Positions 17,889 through 26,727 of a DNA stretch of 64,000 bases are shown here, piece by piece. The translations under genes were made by a program, and so were the position numbers. Source of the stretch: DASWIP01 sp036397635 (GTDB lineage Bacteria > Actinomycetota > AC-67); NCBI GenBank assembly GCA_036397635.1, contig DASWIP010000099.1, positions 1-64,000 of the forward strand, written 5' to 3'. Position 1 is the first letter of the stretch. Each line of letters opens with the position of its first letter. Under the pieces are notes generated by a model. The model ran no database searches. It was given only the letters and a program-made list of their open reading frames with translations, and was not told the DNA's origin.

Positions 17889-19420
17889 GCGCCGCCGGGC
17901 GCTCAGCGGTGCCTTTCCTTCGCACGTCCCCGGGTCGGGTCGCCGCCGGCGCCGCCGCCGGCTTGATCCTGCTCGCGGCCTTCCCCCCGACCGATCAGCG
18001 CTGGGTGGCGGTCCCAGCGCTCGTCCCGTTGCTGCTCGCGTTGCGCGGCGCCTCATGGCGGCAAGGGCTTGCCGTCGGGTTCGCGCACGGGGCGGTGTTC
18101 TTCGGGCTGCTGCTCTGGTGGATCTCAGGTTTCGGGCTGGTGGCTTGGGCGGGCCTGGCAGTGGTGCTTGCGCTCTTCAGCGGCGTGTACGGCGCGCTGG
18201 CGGCGCGAGCCGCAGCGCTGGGCGTCGCGGGCAGGATCCTCGGTATCCCCCTGCTATGGATCGGGATCGAGATGATGCGCGGCAGGCTCCCGTACGGAGG
18301 GTTCACCTGGGGTGGTCTTGGCTACAGCCAGCAGGGTGGCGGGCCGCTGCTCGCGCTGGCGCGCATCGGCGGGGTGCACCTGGTCGGGCTGGCCTTGGTC
18401 GTGGCTGCCGCGCTGCTCGCCGAAGCCTTGATGACCGTCCGGGGACCCGGCCGGCGATGGATGTGGGCAACGGGGGGCGCGCTGCTGATCGTGCTGGCAC
18501 CGGCACTGCTTCCCGTGGGGCTGGCCGGACCCCAGGCCGGGACCATGGACATCGCCGCGATCCAGGGCAACGTGCCAAGGGGGATCTTCACCGGAGTCGG
18601 GCGAGGCCGCACCGGCCCTGAGGACCTGGTGATCATCCGCAACCACATCGAGGTGACGCGGAGGCTGCTCGGCGAGCCCCCGCCCGACCTGGTGATCTGG
18701 CCGGAGAACGCTTTCGACCGTGATCCTTTCCGGAACGCGGAGCTGTTCGAGCCCGTCCAGGGGCTCGCGCGCGCGGTGGGCTCGCCGTTCGTGATCGGCG
18801 CGATCCTCGAAGGGGACGAGACGTTCCGCAACTCGAACCTGTACCTCGACGTCGCCGGCCGGGTGCAGGACGTCTACGACAAGGTTCACCTGGTGCCGTT
18901 CGGTGAGTACGTGCCGTTCGCCTTCGCGCGCGATCTCGTGCCGATCCTGGACCGCGAGATCCCGGTCGATGGGACGCCGGGGGATCGGGTGGTCGTGTTC
19001 GACACGCCGGCCGGCCGAGTGGGCACCGTGATCTGTTTCGAGTCGACGTTCCCAGAGCTGGTGCGCGCCTCGGTCCGGGGCGGCGCGCAGGTGATCGTGG
19101 TGACGACGAACAACGCCTCCTACGGCACCTCCCCGGCCTCGGCGCAGCACCTGGCGATGAGCAGGGTGCGCGCGATCGAGCACGGCCGGCCCTTGATCCA
19201 GGCCGCGATCTCGGGCATCTCTGCCATCGTGATGCCCGATGGCGAGATCGTCGAGCGCGCCGGCCTGTTCACACCGGCGTTGCTACGTGCGGAGGTCCCC
19301 CTGACCACGGGCACCACGCCCTACACGCGGTACGGTTCTGGGATCGAGATCGCGATGGGCATCGGGGCGGCGGCCGCGGCGGCGGCTGGGATGGTACGCG
19401 CGCGCGGGAGGCGAGCGTGA
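17885..19420 (+). CDS. lnt: Apolipoprotein N-acyltransferase
   Basis: Lnt transfers a third acyl chain to the N-terminal cysteine of lipoproteins. The 511-residue protein has six or so membrane helices over residues 15-220, then a nitrilase-like domain, then a last helix near 485-505. The catalytic triad residues are visible: Glu in LVIWPENAF, Lys in YDKVHLVPFGEYVPF and Cys in VICFESTFPE. The GTG start overlaps the previous stop. In mycobacteria this domain is fused to polyprenol-phosphate mannose synthase (Ppm1); here the two are separate neighbours overlapping by 4 bp. Confidence 0.94.
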   Translation: MSAAGRSAVPFLRTSPGRVAAGAAAGLILLAAFPPTDQRWVAVPALVPLLLALRGASWRQGLAVGFAHGAVFFGLLLWWISGFGLVAWAGLAVVLALFSGVYGALAARAAALGVAGRILGIPLLWIGIEMMRGRLPYGGFTWGGLGYSQQGGGPLLALARIGGVHLVGLALVVAAALLAEALMTVRGPGRRWMWATGGALLIVLAPALLPVGLAGPQAGTMDIAAIQGNVPRGIFTGVGRGRTGPEDLVIIRNHIEVTRRLLGEPPPDLVIWPENAFDRDPFRNAELFEPVQGLARAVGSPFVIGAILEGDETFRNSNLYLDVAGRVQDVYDKVHLVPFGEYVPFAFARDLVPILDREIPVDGTPGDRVVVFDTPAGRVGTVICFESTFPELVRASVRGGAQVIVVTTNNASYGTSPASAQHLAMSRVRAIEHGRPLIQAAISGISAIVMPDGEIVERAGLFTPALLRAEVPLTTGTTPYTRYGSGIEIAMGIGAAAAAAAGMVRARGRRA

Positions 19421-20157
19421 AGGCGTGCGTCATCCTGCCGACGTACAACGAGGCGGGCACCATCGCCGAGGTGATCGAGCGCGTGCTCGCGGCGAGCCCG
19501 GCCGCGGAGGTGCTCGTCGTGGACGACAACTCGCCCGACGGCACCGGACGGATCGCCGACGCCATGGCGGCGCGCGAGCAGCGCGTGGCCGTCATGCACC
19601 GCCCCGGCAAGGGCGGACTCGGCCCGGCGTACATCGCCGGGTTCCGTGACGCGCTCGCGCGCGGGTATGAGGCCGTGATCGAGATGGACTCGGACCTGTC
19701 CCACGATCCGGCCGACGTGGCGCGGTTGATCGGGGCCGCGGCCACGGCCGATCTCGTGATCGGCTCGCGCTACGTGCCCGGCGGCGGCACGCGCAACTGG
19801 AGCAAGATGCGCGAGGGCCTGTCGCGCGGTGGGAACCTGTACGCGCGCCTGCTACTACGCTTCCCCCTGACCGACGCGACCAGCGGGTTCCGCTGCTACG
19901 GGCGCGCGGTGATCGAGGAGATCCCGCTGGACGAGGTCCGAAGCGAGGGGTACTCGTTCCAGATCGAGATGGCGTGGCGGGCCTGGACGATGGGATTCAA
20001 AGTCGCCGAGATCCCGATCGTGTTCACCGAGCGGCGCGAGGGCACATCGAAGATGTCAAAGCGGATCGTGTTCGAGGCGGTCGGCGCCGTCGCACGCTGG
20101 GCGAGCATGCGACGTCGAGCACCCGGGATGCCGCATCCCCGGAGCGTGGCGCGATGA
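19417..20157 (+). CDS. ppm1: Polyprenol monophosphomannose synthase (GT2)
   Basis: This 246-residue GT-A glycosyltransferase resembles dolichol/polyprenol-phosphate mannosyltransferase, which moves mannose from GDP-mannose to polyprenyl phosphate for glycolipid and glycoprotein assembly. Motifs: ILPTYNEAGTI at residues 6-16, VLVVDDNSPDGTG near 34, KGGLGPAYIAGF near 65, the metal-binding EMDSDLSHDP near 88 and DATSGFRCYGR near 150, with ERREGTSKMS near 205. It has no membrane domain, as with the mycobacterial D2 domain. The GTG start overlaps the lnt stop, so the pair is presumably coupled. The GDP-mannose could come from the pathway of the 32486-34978 gene. Confidence 0.9.
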   Translation: MKACVILPTYNEAGTIAEVIERVLAASPAAEVLVVDDNSPDGTGRIADAMAAREQRVAVMHRPGKGGLGPAYIAGFRDALARGYEAVIEMDSDLSHDPADVARLIGAAATADLVIGSRYVPGGGTRNWSKMREGLSRGGNLYARLLLRFPLTDATSGFRCYGRAVIEEIPLDEVRSEGYSFQIEMAWRAWTMGFKVAEIPIVFTERREGTSKMSKRIVFEAVGAVARWASMRRRAPGMPHPRSVAR

Positions 20158-20567
20158 TGAGACGGATCGGCCTGGTAGCCGCGATCGCCGCCGCAGCGCT
20201 GGCGGCGTGCACCGGCGATGGGGGAGGGGATGGGTTGCGCTCCCCGGCTCCCGAGCTGAGCGGCACGGCGAAGCTGCCCGAGATCTTCCCGTTGCCCGAC
20301 GGGGCGGAGCAGGACGAGGCGAGATCGACCGCGGGAGGCGGCATCATCGCCCAATTCACCGTGGCCGCCGCGCCGGAGAGCGTCCAGGCCTTCTACGACC
20401 GGGAGCTACGTGCCAACGGCTGGCAGATCATCGCGGTCGAACCGACCGAGCTTCTCACTGTGTTCCGGTTCGCGGGCAACGGCTGGGGTGGAAGCGTGAC
20501 CGTCGTCGGTGGATCGAGCACCCAGCTCGCCATCGTCCTGGGTCCGGAGCCGACGACCGGTGGCTGA
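20154..20567 (+). CDS. Small lipoprotein
   Basis: This 137-residue precursor has a signal peptide ending in a lipobox (ALAAC with Cys near residue 19) followed by a Gly/Asp-rich linker. The mature domain has a pattern seen in small periplasmic lipoproteins: LPEIFPLPDGA, then VQAFYDRELRANGWQI, then a final beta strand TQLAIVLG. It overlaps its neighbours on both sides, ATGA with the mannosyltransferase and 8 bp with the oxidase gene. Its substrate-free acylation could involve the upstream Lnt. Function unknown. Confidence 0.75.
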   Translation: MMRRIGLVAAIAAAALAACTGDGGGDGLRSPAPELSGTAKLPEIFPLPDGAEQDEARSTAGGGIIAQFTVAAAPESVQAFYDRELRANGWQIIAVEPTELLTVFRFAGNGWGGSVTVVGGSSTQLAIVLGPEPTTGG

Positions 20568-21597
20568 ACGCGCCGACGTCGTCGTGATCGGCGGCGGCGT
20601 GATGGGACTCGCGACCGCGCGGGCCCTCGCAACAGCCGGGCGAGAGCCGGTCGTGCTCGAACGGTTCACTGTCGGTCATCCGTACGGGTCGAGCCACGGA
20701 TCCGCGCGGATCTTCCGTCTGGCCTACACGGATCCGGCGTTCGTTCGGATGGGCCGCGAGGCGCGCGTCCTGTGGGCCGAGCTGGAAGAGGAACGGGGCG
20801 AGCAGCTGCTCGCACCGACGCCGGCGGTCAGCATCGGTACGACCCTGGATGCGCTGGAGCAGGCCATGCGCGCCGGCGGCGCGACGCTGCACGTCGCTTC
20901 GGCCACCGCGGTGCGCGAGCGGTACCCGGCGCTGCGCCTCGCGGGGGTCGAGCGGGCGCTGCTCGAGCCGGATGCGGCGGTGATCGCCGCCGACCGTGCG
21001 CTTGCGGCACTTCGTGCGAGCGCCGAGGCCCACGGTGCCGAGATCCGCGAGCCCGCGCGCGTCACCGCGCTGCGACAAGGACAGGACGGCGTCGTGGTCT
21101 CCGTGGAAGGCCACTCGATCGAGGCAGGGTCGGCCGTCGTCGCGGCAGGGTCCTGGGGTCGCATGCTGCTCGCCGGTGCGGACATCGACCTGCCGACATG
21201 GTCGACGGTCGAGACCGTCGGCTATTTCGACGGGCCGGCCGAGGTGCCGATCCTGCTTGATTGGGACGACTCGGTGACCACCTACATGCTTCCCACGTCC
21301 GATGGCGCGCTGAAGGCGGCCGAACATATCGGCGGCCCAACCGCCGCACCGGACGATCCGACACCACCGGACGAAGCTGCGCTCGGGCGGGTCGGGCGCT
21401 GGCTGCAGACGCAGGTCGCCGGCGCGCGCGCACAGCCGACGGCAGCCGAGACATGCCGGTACACCATGACCGACGACGAGCGTTTCATCCTCGATCGCCA
21501 CGACCGCATCGTCGTGGCTTCGGCGTGCAGTGGTCACGGCTTCAAGTTCGCTCCGCTGATCGGCGCGCGCGCGGCCTCCCTGGCGGTGTCCGGCTAG
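20560..21597 (+). CDS. Sarcosine oxidase-like FAD-dependent oxidoreductase
   Basis: This 345-residue flavoenzyme has the Rossmann dinucleotide motif VVVIGGGVMGLATARALA at residues 7-24 and the active-site-region SHGSARIFRLAY near 45, as in monomeric sarcosine oxidase (MSOX) and N-methyltryptophan oxidase. The cysteine in ETCRYTMTDDERF near residue 300 matches the position that carries covalent FAD in MSOX, and ACSGHGFKFAP near 323 is the conserved C-terminal glycine motif. It probably oxidises an N-methyl amino acid or related secondary amine. The GTG start lies inside the lipoprotein gene. Confidence 0.88.
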   Translation: MAERADVVVIGGGVMGLATARALATAGREPVVLERFTVGHPYGSSHGSARIFRLAYTDPAFVRMGREARVLWAELEEERGEQLLAPTPAVSIGTTLDALEQAMRAGGATLHVASATAVRERYPALRLAGVERALLEPDAAVIAADRALAALRASAEAHGAEIREPARVTALRQGQDGVVVSVEGHSIEAGSAVVAAGSWGRMLLAGADIDLPTWSTVETVGYFDGPAEVPILLDWDDSVTTYMLPTSDGALKAAEHIGGPTAAPDDPTPPDEAALGRVGRWLQTQVAGARAQPTAAETCRYTMTDDERFILDRHDRIVVASACSGHGFKFAPLIGARAASLAVSG

Positions 21598-21604
21598 GGG
21601 CCGG

Positions 21605-22285
21605 CTAGCGGCCGGATGATCCCGCGCGGCTGGCTTTGGCACGGAGGATCAGCGCGATGGCCACCGCGGCGATCGCGGCGATCGCACCGGCGATCGGCCC
21701 GGCCGGTACGCCGTCACCCGGATCCGCCTCGCCGCGCGCGACGATCGCCCCATCCGGTGTGGTCGACGCCGTGGGCGAAGAGGTGGCCGATGACTCCGAG
21801 GTCGATGGTGTCGGTTCCGAGGACGGCCCAACGGAACGCTGCGAGGTCGGGGTCGTCGGGTTTGAAGGCGATGACCCTGGCGCCGCCGCTTTCGTGGCTG
21901 TGGGTTTGTCCTCCGGCGAGGAGCCGGCCGCGGCGACCTTGATCGCGCCGGCCATACCCACACCGCCCGGATCACCGTGGAACGTGCAGTAGTACGGGTA
22001 TGTGCCGGCTGAATCGAAGGTGCGGGAGAACGATCCGCCCGGTGTCAGGCTCTCGGAGTCGAACGAGCCGTCGTCCGCGGTAACGGTGTGTGGTTGTGTC
22101 CCGTCTCCCAATGCGTAGGCCCAATCGACTCGTTCGCCCGGGCTGATGGCGACCGTCGTCGGCGAGTAGGCGAAGTCGGTTATGGCGACCTGCGCGGGTG
22201 ATGCACCGGCCAGCCCCGTCCAGACGATGAGACAGAGCGTCGATGCGAGCACCGTGGTTCGGATGGAGCGCTGAGGCGCGGCCAC
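21605..22285 (-). CDS. Membrane-anchored cupredoxin (plastocyanin-like)
   Basis: This 226-residue protein has a signal peptide, one cupredoxin domain (about residues 30-120), a long Ser/Thr/Pro linker (about 125-190) and a C-terminal membrane helix with a basic tail. Type 1 copper ligands are visible: His in TQPHTVTADDG, and Cys, His and Met in YYCTFHGDPGGVGM. This suggests an electron-transfer protein tethered outside the membrane by a flexible stalk. The GTG start lies 5 bases after the stop of the second cupredoxin gene, so the two are likely cotranscribed. Confidence 0.87.
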   Translation of the reverse strand: MAAPQRSIRTTVLASTLCLIVWTGLAGASPAQVAITDFAYSPTTVAISPGERVDWAYALGDGTQPHTVTADDGSFDSESLTPGGSFSRTFDSAGTYPYYCTFHGDPGGVGMAGAIKVAAAGSSPEDKPTATKAAAPGSSPSNPTTPTSQRSVGPSSEPTPSTSESSATSSPTASTTPDGAIVARGEADPGDGVPAGPIAGAIAAIAAVAIALILRAKASRAGSSGR

Positions 22286-22290
22286 GACAC

Positions 22291-22701
22291 CTACTCGACC
22301 GTGAAGGCCCCTCGCATGCCCTGATGGATCGTGCACCGATACACGTACGAACCCCGCGGGAACGTCGACGAGATCGAGAGGGTCGCGGTCGCTCCGCTGC
22401 TCAGGTTGAGCGGCGCCCACGTCCCGGTGCTCGGCCCGGAGACCTTGCTCACGGTGTGAGGGACCGGGTCCATGTTCGTGAAGGCGATCGAGTCGCCGCG
22501 CGGTACGACCGGGGCCGAGGCGGGTGTTCCGCCCGGGACCTCGACCGTGGCGGAGCCGGCTGAGACGTTGAAGGGATCGGCGGTGACCCAGCCGCTCGGC
22601 GCGTACTGGAAGCCGACGACCGTTACCTGGGTCGCCGCATGAGATGTGACGGCGGCGGCGGACAGGGTCAGCAGTGCTAGGGCCGGCAGAACCTTTCTCA
22701 T
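22291..22701 (-). CDS. Secreted cupredoxin
   Basis: The 136-residue product has a signal peptide (about residues 1-22) and one cupredoxin domain. Copper ligands are His in DPVPHTVSKV and Cys, His and Met in YRCTIHQGMRG, so a type 1 copper site looks intact. It lacks the stalk and anchor of its neighbour and would be free outside the membrane. The two may be successive copper carriers. No oxidase subunits or copper chaperones are adjacent. Confidence 0.87.
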   Translation of the reverse strand: MRKVLPALALLTLSAAAVTSHAATQVTVVGFQYAPSGWVTADPFNVSAGSATVEVPGGTPASAPVVPRGDSIAFTNMDPVPHTVSKVSGPSTGTWAPLNLSSGATATLSISSTFPRGSYVYRCTIHQGMRGAFTVE

Positions 22702-22928
22702 GAGAGCTGGTTTCGTCGCCGCGCGCAGGAACTCCTTCGGCGCACGCTCCGAGCCGCTGGAGACCTGGAACAGGCCGATCCGGCGGGCGGCGAACGTGAA
22801 AGAGGGCGGCGCCCATAATCTACGTTATGTGAACTGATGCGGCGGCCCAGCTCACCGAGGCGGTCGGACGAACCCCGATCCCCCGGCGGCCACCCCATCC
22901 CCTGGCTTTCAGCCCAGTCCTCCAGCGT

Positions 22929-23522
22929 TCAGCCGCTGTACACCCGGAACTGAAGATCGGCCGTCGGGGACAGCGGGAACTTCAGCGCCTCGTTGGGCAC
23001 GACGGTGTCGTCCTGGCGGATGGGCGCGCGCCCGTAGGCGCGGCCGCCGGCGTAGGTGCTCGCGCACCGAACCCACGCCCAGGCCGGGTTGGACCCGCCC
23101 GGCCGGAGCTCGATCTCGAGCATCGGGCCATCGGGCGTGACCGGGAACTCGACGGGTGGGTCGAAGCGGAACGTCACCCAGGCGGTGGTGTTCGCGCCGC
23201 CGGAGACGCTGGCGGTCGAGCCCGCGAGCTCGATCCCCCGAAGGGCGACCTCGTACGAGGCGTGCTCGATCGGGACGTTGATCTGGAGTCGCGACGCGAT
23301 GGTGCCCGAGAAGGAGCGCCGGAAGAACAGTTTCACGTCGTATCGAGCGATGCTGCCGTTCGGGGGCGTGAAGGTCTGGGAGAGCGCGTCGCCTACCTGG
23401 ATCCGCATCGGCGTGTGCTGGGTGGTGCATGCCGGGCCGATGGCCGCGGCGGAGGGGGCGGTCGTCAGAGCAAGCACGATCGCGGCGGCGGCGCACAGGC
23501 GGCGGATGGCTGGTCGAGGCAT
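22929..23522 (-). CDS. Secreted protein of unknown function
   Basis: This 197-residue protein has a signal peptide (residues 1-29, ending near APSAAA). The mature part looks beta-rich: GDALSQTFTPPNGSIARYDVKLFFRR-like strands resemble jelly-roll carbohydrate-binding or lectin folds, but I cannot assign a family. Two cysteines (CTTQ near the start and CAST late) could form a disulfide. The ATG at 23522 was chosen because it begins the signal peptide. Confidence 0.65.
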   Translation of the reverse strand: MPRPAIRRLCAAAAIVLALTTAPSAAAIGPACTTQHTPMRIQVGDALSQTFTPPNGSIARYDVKLFFRRSFSGTIASRLQINVPIEHASYEVALRGIELAGSTASVSGGANTTAWVTFRFDPPVEFPVTPDGPMLEIELRPGGSNPAWAWVRCASTYAGGRAYGRAPIRQDDTVVPNEALKFPLSPTADLQFRVYSG

Positions 23523-23572
23523 GACTCGTTGTGTGTGTTCGACGCGCTCCCCTGCCGTCCTGTCTGGATGCC

Positions 23573-23578
23573 TATACT
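23573..23578 (+). promoter_or_regulatory. Leaderless-type -10 box
   Basis: TATACT ends eight bases before the GTG at 23587. No ribosome site is visible. Confidence 0.5.
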
Positions 23579-23586
23579 CCGCCGTC

Positions 23587-23793
23587 GTGAGCGTCACCAT
23601 CTTCCGCGGTGCGTGGTTCGTCCTGCTCGCGGTGTACCTGATCCTGTGGGCGCGCGCGCTCGTGGGCATCACGCGCACGCCCGATGAGGAGTACCGGATC
23701 GGCGGTCAGATCGGCTGGGCGGCCGTTGTGGTGTTCGTCCCGGTGATCGGCCTGCTCGCCTACCACCTCGTCGGCGCCCCGCGCCGCGGTTAG
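23587..23793 (+). CDS. Small membrane protein with two helices
   Basis: This 68-residue protein has two membrane helices (about residues 5-22 and 42-62) with a short charged loop TRTPDEEYRIGGQ between them. The layout resembles the phospholipase-D nuclease N-terminal (PLDc_N) family of small membrane proteins. The GTG start follows a TATACT box by eight bases. Its stop overlaps the stop of gcvPB on the other strand. Confidence 0.6.
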   Translation: MSVTIFRGAWFVLLAVYLILWARALVGITRTPDEEYRIGGQIGWAAVVVFVPVIGLLAYHLVGAPRRG

Positions 23794-25313
23794 ATCGAGG
23801 GTTTGTCGACCGGCCCCGCGAGATCTGCCGCGTGGATCTCCGGCGGGTGCCATCGCGCGCGCAGGTCGCGTGCTGCTCGAGCTTCATCGGGCCGGCTGAC
23901 CGGCGCGGTCAGCGGCGCGTCGCGCAAGGCGTCGGGGTTCGTCTCGATCTCAGCATCGACGGCGAGCATGGCATCGACGAACGCATCCAGCGTCTCGACG
24001 GATTCGGTCTCGGTCGGCTCGATCATCATCGCTTCTTCGACCACCAGCGGGAAGTACACGGTCGGCGGGTGGACACCGTGATCGATCAAGCGCTTGGCCA
24101 GGTCCATCGCTCGCGCACCCCGCGCCTTCTGCTTGCGCGCGGTCAGCACGAACTCGTGCATCGGCTGGGTCGGATAGGCCAGGTCGTAGGTTCCTTTCAA
24201 TCGCCCGGCCAGATAGTTCGCGTTCAGGACCGCGCGCTCTGACACGTGACGCAGCCCGTCTGCGCCCAGCGCCAGGATGTAGGCGTACGCGCGCACCAGG
24301 ATCCCGAAGTTGCCTGCGAAGGTGTGCACGCGACCGATCGAGCGATCGTCGCCGGGATCCCACCGGTAGCGGCCCGCCGCGGGATCCAGAACCGGACGCG
24401 GGGCCGGCAGGAATGGGACGAGCCGTTCTGCCACTGCAACCGGGCCTGCGCCCGGCCCTCCCCCACCGTGGGGCGTGGCGAAGGTCTTGTGCAGGTTCAT
24501 GTGCACGATGTCGAACCCCATGTCGCCGGGACGAGCGCGTCCCACGATCGCGTTGAGGTTCGCGCCGTCGTAGTACAGCAGCCCGCCGACGGCGTGCAGC
24601 ACTTCCGCGATGCGCGTGATGTTCTCCTCGAACAGCCCGAGCGTGTTCGGGTTGGTGATCATCAACCCGGCGACGTCGTCGTCGACGAGCTGCTCGAGCG
24701 CGTCGACGTCCACCAGCCCGCGGCTGTTCGACGGGACCTCGACCACCTCGTAGCCGCCGAGCCGCACGCTCGCGGGGTTGGTCCCATGCGCCGAGTCGGG
24801 GATGATCACCTTGCGGCGCTGCCGTCCCTGCGCCTCGTGCCACGCGCGCATGAGCAGCAACCCAACCAGCTCGCCGTGGGCGCCCGCGGCGGGTTGGAAG
24901 GTCGCGGCGGCCATGCCGGTGATCTCGCACAACGCTTCCTCCAGCCGGACGAGCAGCTCCAGCGCACCCTGGGTCTGTGCCGCAGGCTGCAGCGGATGGA
25001 GCCGGCGGAACCCCGACATCGCCGCGGCATCCTCGGCGAGCTTCGGGTTGTACTTCATCGAGCATGAGCCCAGGGGGTAGAAGCCCAGATCGATGCCGTA
25101 GTTGCGCTGCGACAGGCGGGTGTAGTGCCGCACGAGATCGCGCTCGGCCACCTCGGGCAGCATCGGCGCCCGCGTGCGGCGCGCGGCCGCCGGGATCGCG
25201 TCGTCGAGGGCGGCGGGCACGTCGAGCGCGGGCATGCTCGAGGCGCGGCGTCCGGGCCGCGACAGCTCGAAGACCAGCTCTTCCGCGACGGCGCCGAGTG
25301 CGCGCGGGGTCAT
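23790..25313 (-). CDS. gcvPB: Glycine dehydrogenase (decarboxylating) subunit 2
   Basis: This is the PLP-binding half of the P-protein of the glycine cleavage system, which decarboxylates glycine and passes the aminomethyl group to lipoyl-GcvH. It is 507 residues, typical for the two-subunit form. Motifs: YGIDLGFYPLGSCSMKYNP near residue 75, IIPDSAHGTNPASV near 165, YYDGANLNAI near 240 and the PLP-lysine region MNLHKTFATPHGGGGPG near 265. The ATG at 25313 overlaps the gcvPA stop as ATGA. The last 15 residues are variable. Confidence 0.97.
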   Translation of the reverse strand: MTPRALGAVAEELVFELSRPGRRASSMPALDVPAALDDAIPAAARRTRAPMLPEVAERDLVRHYTRLSQRNYGIDLGFYPLGSCSMKYNPKLAEDAAAMSGFRRLHPLQPAAQTQGALELLVRLEEALCEITGMAAATFQPAAGAHGELVGLLLMRAWHEAQGRQRRKVIIPDSAHGTNPASVRLGGYEVVEVPSNSRGLVDVDALEQLVDDDVAGLMITNPNTLGLFEENITRIAEVLHAVGGLLYYDGANLNAIVGRARPGDMGFDIVHMNLHKTFATPHGGGGPGAGPVAVAERLVPFLPAPRPVLDPAAGRYRWDPGDDRSIGRVHTFAGNFGILVRAYAYILALGADGLRHVSERAVLNANYLAGRLKGTYDLAYPTQPMHEFVLTARKQKARGARAMDLAKRLIDHGVHPPTVYFPLVVEEAMMIEPTETESVETLDAFVDAMLAVDAEIETNPDALRDAPLTAPVSRPDEARAARDLRARWHPPEIHAADLAGPVDKPSI

Positions 25314-26671
25314 GCCGCCACCTCCTTGCAGGCGCGCGCGATCGCCTCGGCAAGACCGTCGATCTCCTCGCGCGTGCGCTTCTCGGTCACCGCGACGAGC
25401 AGCACGTCGTCGACGCCGGACTCCGGCATCAGCTGACCGGCTGGGACCCCGGCGAGGTAGCCGTCGGCGGCAGCGTGCTCGCATACCAGGGCCGGATCGG
25501 CCGGCAACCGTACGGCGAACTCCTTGAAGAAGGGCCCCGTGAACGCGGGCTCCGCGGCGCACACCTCGACGATGCGGTCGCGCGCATAGCGAGCCTTCGC
25601 CACGCACAGTTCACCGAGCTCGCGCAGGCCCTGTGGTCCCAGCCACGCGAGCGCGACGCCGATCGCGAGGGTGTTCAGCGTCTGGTTCGTGCAGATGTTG
25701 CTCGTCGCCTTCTCGCGGCGGATGTGCTGCTCGCGCGCCTGCAGGGTGAGGACGAACGCGCGCTTCCCCGTGCGATCCACCGTCTCGCCCACCAGACGGC
25801 CGGGGAGCCGGCGCACGTCCTGGGATCGGCAGGCGATCACGCCGGCGTAGGGGCCGCCGAAGTTCAGGTGATTGCCCAGCGGCTGGCCTTCCGAGATCAC
25901 GATGTCGGCGTCCAGCGCGCCGGGAGCTTCCAGGATGCCGGCTGCGGTCAAGTCGAAGTGCACGATCAGCCGGGCGCCGGCCTCGTGCGCGATCGATGCC
26001 AGTGCCGCGACGTCCTCGAGGCATCCGAAGAAGTTCGGCTGCTGCACGATGATCGCCGCCGCGCCGTCTGCGGCCGCCCGCGCCTGCTCGAGCAGCGTGC
26101 CGCCGTCGCTCCCCCACCCTGCGTCGCGGATCTCGATCGCGAGGCCGGCTCCCTGCGTCGCCAGCACCGAGCGGTACAGCGGGTTCAACGCACCGGCGAT
26201 TACAACCGCCGTGCGACCCGTCGCTCCCACGGCGATGTTGACCGCCTCCGCGACGGCGCTGCCGCCGTCGTATAGCCCGGCGTTGGAGATATCGAGGCCG
26301 GTCAGCTCGCAGATCATCGTTTGATACTCGAACAGCGCTTGCAGCACGCCTTGCGACAGCTCCGGCTGATATGGCGTGTACGAGGTCGCGAGCTCGCCGC
26401 GCGAGAGCAACTGCCACACCATCGAGGGGACGTGGTGGTCGTATGCGCCGGCGCCGAGGAAGCAGACCAGGTCGTCGGCCGAGCGGTTGCGTCCCGCGAG
26501 CACGGCCATCTCGCGCAAAACCTCGGCCTCGGCGCGCCCCGGGGCGATCTCGAGCCCTCCGCCCAGGCGCAGGGCCGATGGGATCACATCGAACAGGTCA
26601 TCGACGGATCCGACGCCGACGGCCTCGAGCATCGCGCCGAGATCGGCATCGGTGTGTGGAGCGAATTCCAC
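25310..26671 (-). CDS. gcvPA: Glycine dehydrogenase (decarboxylating) subunit 1
   Basis: This is the N-terminal half of the P-protein, 453 residues. Conserved stretches include FLGAGAYDHHVPSMV near residue 88, TSYTPYQPELSQG near 116, GLDISNAGLYDGGSA near 145 and GEGQPLG-type SEGQPLGNHLNFGGPY near 255. It forms a heterotetramer with GcvPB. The start is a GTG at 26671 with an AGGGGAGGG ribosome site. GcvH is encoded 3.6 kb away on the same strand, but no gcvT is in the window. Confidence 0.96.
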   Translation of the reverse strand: MEFAPHTDADLGAMLEAVGVGSVDDLFDVIPSALRLGGGLEIAPGRAEAEVLREMAVLAGRNRSADDLVCFLGAGAYDHHVPSMVWQLLSRGELATSYTPYQPELSQGVLQALFEYQTMICELTGLDISNAGLYDGGSAVAEAVNIAVGATGRTAVVIAGALNPLYRSVLATQGAGLAIEIRDAGWGSDGGTLLEQARAAADGAAAIIVQQPNFFGCLEDVAALASIAHEAGARLIVHFDLTAAGILEAPGALDADIVISEGQPLGNHLNFGGPYAGVIACRSQDVRRLPGRLVGETVDRTGKRAFVLTLQAREQHIRREKATSNICTNQTLNTLAIGVALAWLGPQGLRELGELCVAKARYARDRIVEVCAAEPAFTGPFFKEFAVRLPADPALVCEHAAADGYLAGVPAGQLMPESGVDDVLLVAVTEKRTREEIDGLAEAIARACKEVAA

Positions 26672-26727
26672 GAAAGACCCTCCCCTGTCGGCCGGCGCCG
26701 GGGAAGGCGGCGCGTTCCGGGATCATC

